Assembly: GCF_018390515.1 (NCBI RefSeq)
Contig: NZ_JAHBBK010000004.1
Coordinates: 62,001 to 126,000 of the forward strand
DNA from: Mucilaginibacter sp. Bleaf8
GTDB taxonomy: Bacteria; Bacteroidota; Bacteroidia; Sphingobacteriales; Sphingobacteriaceae
DNA length: 64,000 nt
Direction: 5' to 3'
The first letter of the stretch is position 1. Each line of letters starts with the position of its first letter. The notes beneath the pieces were generated by a model. It was given only the letters and a program-made list of their open reading frames with translations, was not told the DNA's origin and did no database searches. Below are positions 59,877 through 64,000 of the stretch, in pieces. A program made the translations under genes and the position numbers.

Positions 59877-61784
59877 ATGTCTAAAATCATTGGAATCGAC
59901 TTAGGAACAACAAACTCCTGTGTGGCTGTAATGGAAGGTAACGAGCCGGTAGTTATTGCCAACAGCGAAGGTAAACGCACTACGCCATCTGTAGTTGCTT
60001 TTGTTGATAATGGCGAGCGTAAAGTGGGTGACCCTGCTAAACGTCAATCTATCACCAACCCTAAAAAGACAATCTACTCTATTAAACGTTTTATGGGTAA
60101 CCAATTCAACGAGGTTACTACAGAAACAGGTCGTGTGCCTTACGCCGTGGTAAAAGGTGATAACAACACCCCACGTGTTGAAATCGACGACCGTAAATAT
60201 ACTCCGCAAGAAATTTCAGCTATGATTCTTCAAAAAATGAAGAAAACTGCTGAAGATTTCTTAGGTACTGAAGTTACAGAAGCGGTTATTACCGTTCCTG
60301 CTTACTTTAACGATGCGCAACGTCAGGCTACTAAAGAAGCTGGTGAAATTGCCGGTTTAAAAGTACGCCGTATCATTAACGAGCCTACTGCTGCTGCCTT
60401 GGCTTACGGTCTGGACAAGGCACACAAAGACATGAAAATTGTTGTGTTTGACTGTGGTGGTGGTACACATGACGTTTCTGTGCTGGAATTAGGTGATGGC
60501 GTGTTTGAAGTAAAATCTACCGACGGTGATACGCACTTAGGTGGTGATGACTTTGATCAGGTTATTATCGACTGGCTGGCCGACGAATTTAAAAGCGATG
60601 AAGGTGTTGACCTGCGCCGTGACCCGATGGCCTTACAGCGCTTAAAAGAAGCTGCTGAGAAAGCTAAAATTGAGTTATCAAGCACAACTCAAACCGAGAT
60701 CAACTTACCATATATTACTGCTGCCGATGGTATGCCTAAACACTTGGTTAAATCATTAACCCGTGCGAAATTTGAGCAACTGGCCGACAGCTTGATTAAA
60801 CGTACTATTGAGCCTTGCCGTACTGCATTGAAAAATGCTGGTTACAGCACTTCAGATATCGACGAGATTATCCTGGTAGGTGGTTCAACCCGTATCCCTG
60901 CAATTCAGGATGCTGTGCAAAAATTCTTCGGTAAATCACCGTCAAAAGGTGTAAACCCTGATGAGGTGGTAGCTATTGGTGCTGCTATTCAAGGTGGTGT
61001 ATTAACCGGTGAAGTAAAAGACGTGTTACTGTTAGACGTTACCCCACTTTCATTAGGTATTGAAACTATGGGTGGTGTAATGACCAAACTGATCGACGCA
61101 AATACTACTATCCCGAGCAAAAAGTCAGAAACTTTCTCTACTGCATCTGACAACCAGCCATCTGTAGAGATTCACATTTTGCAAGGCGAGCGCCCAATGG
61201 CTGCACAAAACCGCACCTTAGGCCGTTTCCACCTGGATAGCATTCCGCCAGCGCCTCGCGGTGTGCCTCAAATCGAAGTAACTTTTGATATTGATGCGAA
61301 CGGTATCCTGCACGTATCAGCTAAAGATAAAGCTACCGGTAAAGAACAAAAAATCCGTATCGAAGCTTCATCTGGTTTAACTGATGCCGAGATCAAGAAA
61401 ATGAAAGAAGAAGCTGAAGCTAATGCTGATGCTGACAGAAAGGCAAAAGAAGAAGTTGAAAAACTAAACTCGGCTGATGCCCTGATCTTCTCAACCGAAA
61501 AACAACTGAAAGAGTACGGTGATAAGATCCCTGCTGACAAAAAAGCACCTATCGAATCAGCTTTAGAGCGTTTGAAAACTGCTTACTCATCTAAAAACCT
61601 GTCAGACATTGAAGTAGCTCAAAACGAGCTGAACAATGCCTGGAGCGCAGCGTCTGAAGACATGTACAAAGCTACAGCCGATGCACAACAGCAAGGCGGT
61701 CAGCCAGGTGCTGGTGATGCCGGTGCCGGTAACCAAAACGGTGGCGACGCAGTAACCGACGTTGACTTTGAAGAAGTAAAATAA
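59877..61784 (+). CDS. dnaK: Hsp70 chaperone DnaK
   Basis: The ATG at 59877 (MSKIIGIDLGTTNSCVAV) gives 635 residues. The ATPase domain shows the phosphate-1 loop GIDLGTTNS, NEPTAAALAYG and the adenosine loop VGGSTRIPAIQ. The interdomain linker DVLLLDV and the substrate domain follow. The phosphate-2 loop reads DCGGGTHD (192-199) where the usual sequence is DLGGGTFD. The C-terminus is a Gly/Gln/Asn-rich tail ending in an acidic FEEVK. grpE and dnaJ are not adjacent. Confidence 0.97.
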   Translation: MSKIIGIDLGTTNSCVAVMEGNEPVVIANSEGKRTTPSVVAFVDNGERKVGDPAKRQSITNPKKTIYSIKRFMGNQFNEVTTETGRVPYAVVKGDNNTPRVEIDDRKYTPQEISAMILQKMKKTAEDFLGTEVTEAVITVPAYFNDAQRQATKEAGEIAGLKVRRIINEPTAAALAYGLDKAHKDMKIVVFDCGGGTHDVSVLELGDGVFEVKSTDGDTHLGGDDFDQVIIDWLADEFKSDEGVDLRRDPMALQRLKEAAEKAKIELSSTTQTEINLPYITAADGMPKHLVKSLTRAKFEQLADSLIKRTIEPCRTALKNAGYSTSDIDEIILVGGSTRIPAIQDAVQKFFGKSPSKGVNPDEVVAIGAAIQGGVLTGEVKDVLLLDVTPLSLGIETMGGVMTKLIDANTTIPSKKSETFSTASDNQPSVEIHILQGERPMAAQNRTLGRFHLDSIPPAPRGVPQIEVTFDIDANGILHVSAKDKATGKEQKIRIEASSGLTDAEIKKMKEEAEANADADRKAKEEVEKLNSADALIFSTEKQLKEYGDKIPADKKAPIESALERLKTAYSSKNLSDIEVAQNELNNAWSAASEDMYKATADAQQQGGQPGAGDAGAGNQNGGDAVTDVDFEEVK

Positions 61785-61806
61785 GTATATAGTTTTTATA
61801 AATGAT

Positions 61807-61840
61807 AAAGCCCCTGACCGTACTGGTAGGGGCTTTTGTT
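61807..61840 (+). terminator. Terminator after dnaK
   Basis: AAAGCCCCT and AGGGGCTTT form a 9-bp stem extended by ACC/GGT inside the loop, followed by T4 and TGTTT. Confidence 0.85.
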
Positions 61841-61931
61841 TCGCTGACTTTTTCTGGTTGGTGCTTTGCGTCTACTTAGTTTTTCATTAGGAGGATATAT
61901 TCTTATCCTACACTGTTTGCACTTACCATAT

Positions 61932-64000
61932 TTAATACTTAACCACAAATTCTGCCTTAACATTATCCGCTTCCTTATTCGCAATCTCAACATCGAAGGC
62001 ATGCAGAATAACCTTTACTACTTCATATCTGGATTCAAACGAACCTTCTACGGCCGATAACTTAATTTCGCGAGCTATTGGGTCAAAAGTGATCAGCCTT
62101 TTATAGTAAGTTCCCTGTTCGTAGTCATAAGTATTGCCGTCGTCTTCATAATAAACACAACTGGTTGCCTGGTCGCTGTTCCATATATGTAATTGCAGTA
62201 TGCCATCGCCCTTTTCCGCAGTGCTTTGTACTACGCTTTGCATGGGTATAATAGCGCCAGCTTTAACAAATACGGGTAAGTCATGCAATGGTGCATCAAC
62301 AGTGTAACTCTGGCCGCCATTGTACATTTGTTCAGTGCTTAGCCTGTACCAGTTGCCTGTGGGCAGGTATACATCTGCTGTTTGTACAGTACTGATTACC
62401 GGTGCCACCAGCAGCGCGTCACCAAACAGAAATTGGTTCTGGTAAGCTACGCTATATATATTCTCATTGTGTGCATAATCAATAGCCAGGGTACGGCTTA
62501 CTGGTATGCCAGTTTGAGTAGCCTGATAAAAAGTAGCATACAGGTAGGGGAGTAAACGGTAACGTTGTTCAATAGCCTGCTTAATAAGCGCTTCGTTACC
62601 CTCGCCGTACTGCCAGGGCTCGCGCATGTCCGATCCTTTTATGGCGTGGTTGCGGAACATGGGCGTATACGTGCCTAAACTGTTCCAGCGCACCATTAGC
62701 TCGGGTGTAGGGTTGCCGCTAAAGCCGCCAATATCCACACCCACATTAGCCATGCCGGTAAGGCCCAAGCTGTTTACCAGGCGCTGCCCTAAAAGCAGTT
62801 GTGCATCTGAGGCGGTGTTATCGCCCGTCCACACGGCCGAATAGCGTTGCGTGCCCGAATAAGCGGCACGGGTAAGTACAAAAGGACGCTGGTTCCCTAA
62901 CAGCTTGCGGGTACCGTGGTAAGTTGCCCTTGCCATTTGCATACCGTAGGCATTGCGTACTTCGGGCATAAATTTATCGCCAAACTTTACAATCCACGGC
63001 ACGTTTTGGTTCCAGGCCGATGGCTCGTTCATATCGTTCCAGAAACCGGCAACGCCGGGGTCTGTCAAGGCGCAGAAAGAAGCTCCCCACCACTCGCGTA
63101 CATCTTCCCTAAAAAAGTCCGGAAAATGGCAACGGCCGGGCCATACTTCGCCTGTGTAATTTTCACCGTTGGGGTAAGTGGCAAAATATCCTTGCTCCAC
63201 ACCTTCATCATATTGTTGATAACCTTTCTCAATCTTTATACCCGGATCAACAATGGTAACCAGCTCGAAATTTATATCCTTCAGTTTATCTATAAATTCT
63301 TTAGGCCGGGCAAAGGCCTCTTTATTCCAGGTAAATATTTTGTAATCCTGCATGTAATCTATATCACAGTAAATCACATCGGCCGGTATTTGTCTGTCTC
63401 GAAAGCCCTGGGCAACTTCAAGTACCTCATCGGCACTCATATAACTCCAGCGGCATTGCTGGTAACCTAAGCTCCATAAGGGGGGCATTTCCATACGCCC
63501 GGTGAGCCAAGTATAATCTTCAATAATACCCGCTACGGTTTGTGCACCAAAAAAGTAATAATCCAGGTTACCGGCATCGGCACCCAGCCACATAAACTGG
63601 TCGTCGGTCGAGGCTGCAAAATCAAAGTAAGTTTTATGGGTATTGTCTAAAAACAGGCCATAAGTGAGCCCGCTGTGGATGCCGATAAAGAAAGGAAATG
63701 TTTGATATAACGGATCGCTTTCGGTTTGATAATTCACTGCATCGGTATTCCAGTTTACATAAGCGCTGCCACGACGGTTCAGGTTCCCTGTCTTTTCGCC
63801 CAAGCCAATAAACTTTTCATCAGGGTGTACCTTGCGGTGATTCATCACTTTCGTATCCTGCCAGCTTATGGCAAATCGTTCATCATCCTGGCTCAACAGT
63901 TTGCCGTCGGCTGTATAAAAGGCCATGCGTAACGGATCTTTCTGAATACGTAATTGCAGGGCCGATGTATTTATAATAAGCTCATGCAAGTTCTCTTCAT
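61932..64000 (-). CDS. Glycoside hydrolase family 31 alpha-glucosidase, cut by the right edge
   Basis: The frame is open to the window end without a clear start (upstream codons read EENLHEL), so about 100-130 N-terminal residues are missing. The visible part of 689 residues has the GH31 barrel. WSLGYQQCRWSY starts the barrel, and the nucleophile Asp lies in FWNDMNEPSAWN. The acid/base Asp lies in WTGDNTASDAQL, and WDxDYM-like DIDYMQDYKIFTW is also present. The C-terminal beta-sandwich domains follow. Most such bacterial enzymes hydrolyse alpha-1,4- or alpha-1,6-glucosides. No signal is visible because the N-terminus is outside. Confidence 0.92.
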   Translation of the reverse strand, partial: EENLHELIINTSALQLRIQKDPLRMAFYTADGKLLSQDDERFAISWQDTKVMNHRKVHPDEKFIGLGEKTGNLNRRGSAYVNWNTDAVNYQTESDPLYQTFPFFIGIHSGLTYGLFLDNTHKTYFDFAASTDDQFMWLGADAGNLDYYFFGAQTVAGIIEDYTWLTGRMEMPPLWSLGYQQCRWSYMSADEVLEVAQGFRDRQIPADVIYCDIDYMQDYKIFTWNKEAFARPKEFIDKLKDINFELVTIVDPGIKIEKGYQQYDEGVEQGYFATYPNGENYTGEVWPGRCHFPDFFREDVREWWGASFCALTDPGVAGFWNDMNEPSAWNQNVPWIVKFGDKFMPEVRNAYGMQMARATYHGTRKLLGNQRPFVLTRAAYSGTQRYSAVWTGDNTASDAQLLLGQRLVNSLGLTGMANVGVDIGGFSGNPTPELMVRWNSLGTYTPMFRNHAIKGSDMREPWQYGEGNEALIKQAIEQRYRLLPYLYATFYQATQTGIPVSRTLAIDYAHNENIYSVAYQNQFLFGDALLVAPVISTVQTADVYLPTGNWYRLSTEQMYNGGQSYTVDAPLHDLPVFVKAGAIIPMQSVVQSTAEKGDGILQLHIWNSDQATSCVYYEDDGNTYDYEQGTYYKRLITFDPIAREIKLSAVEGSFESRYEVVKVILHAFDVEIANKEADNVKAEFVVKY

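Overview
The window looks like a chromosomal segment of a Bacteroidota bacterium of the family Sphingobacteriaceae, probably Mucilaginibacter- or Pedobacter-like (inference from gene content). The reasons are -7 promoter boxes of the form TAnnTTTG paired with an upstream TTG, few Shine-Dalgarno sequences, an H1-like histone, a DUF5686/carboxypeptidase-regulatory outer-membrane protein, a CotH-type lipoprotein, a dcw cluster without murF or ddl, and the fused str-S10-spc-alpha ribosomal layout. Nearly all the DNA is core genome. I see no phage, insertion sequence, CRISPR array, tRNA or rRNA gene.

Layout. 1-8 kb: a lipoprotein cut by the left edge, a GNAT acetyltransferase, a glycine-zipper lipoprotein, pgk, a YcxB-like membrane protein, a secreted CocE/NonD-type hydrolase, a small zinc-ribbon protein, yceH, a lipocalin-like lipoprotein and purU. 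8.5-11.8 kb: a CotH-kinase lipoprotein and a membrane PAS protein that ends in an orphan histidine-kinase dimerisation helix. 12-27.8 kb: a compact, co-directional division and cell-wall cluster (mraZ, rsmH, ftsL, ftsI, murE, mraY, murD, ftsW, murG, murC, ftsQ, ftsA, ftsZ), headed by a run of 10-bp-spaced MraZ-type boxes and closed by a terminator. 28-33.8 kb: an alpha-oxoamine synthase (sphingolipid or sulfonolipid type), the histone H1-like gene, dapA, a DUF5686 outer-membrane protein and a Spy-like periplasmic protein.

34-58 kb: rpsL-rpsG-fusA-rpsJ, then a terminator and three unrelated genes (a FtsX/MacB-type permease, a coiled-coil membrane protein, and a prephenate dehydrogenase resembling fungal Tyr1). 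Ribosomal genes resume with rplC under its own promoter and run through the S10, spc and alpha groups, including secY, map, infA, rpmJ and rpoA, to rplQ. rpmD, rpmJ and the histone are short genes (38-59 codons). 58-64 kb: an AhpD-like protein with a Crp/Fnr-type regulator, a second GNAT gene, dnaK, and a GH31 alpha-glucosidase cut by the right edge.

Together the window supplies glycolysis, lysine/DAP and peptidoglycan precursor synthesis, septum assembly, translation, the core RNA polymerase subunit, protein export and chaperoning. No clearly new multi-gene system was found. The items most worth a second look are the fungal-type TyrA placed between rpsJ and rplC, the shared GC-rich start region of ribosomal promoters, the inverted repeats in ribosomal-operon gaps, a strong Shine-Dalgarno before rpsG, a terminator between rpoA and rplQ, the histidine-kinase-like protein without an ATPase domain, and the RGG-like tail on ribosomal protein S3.
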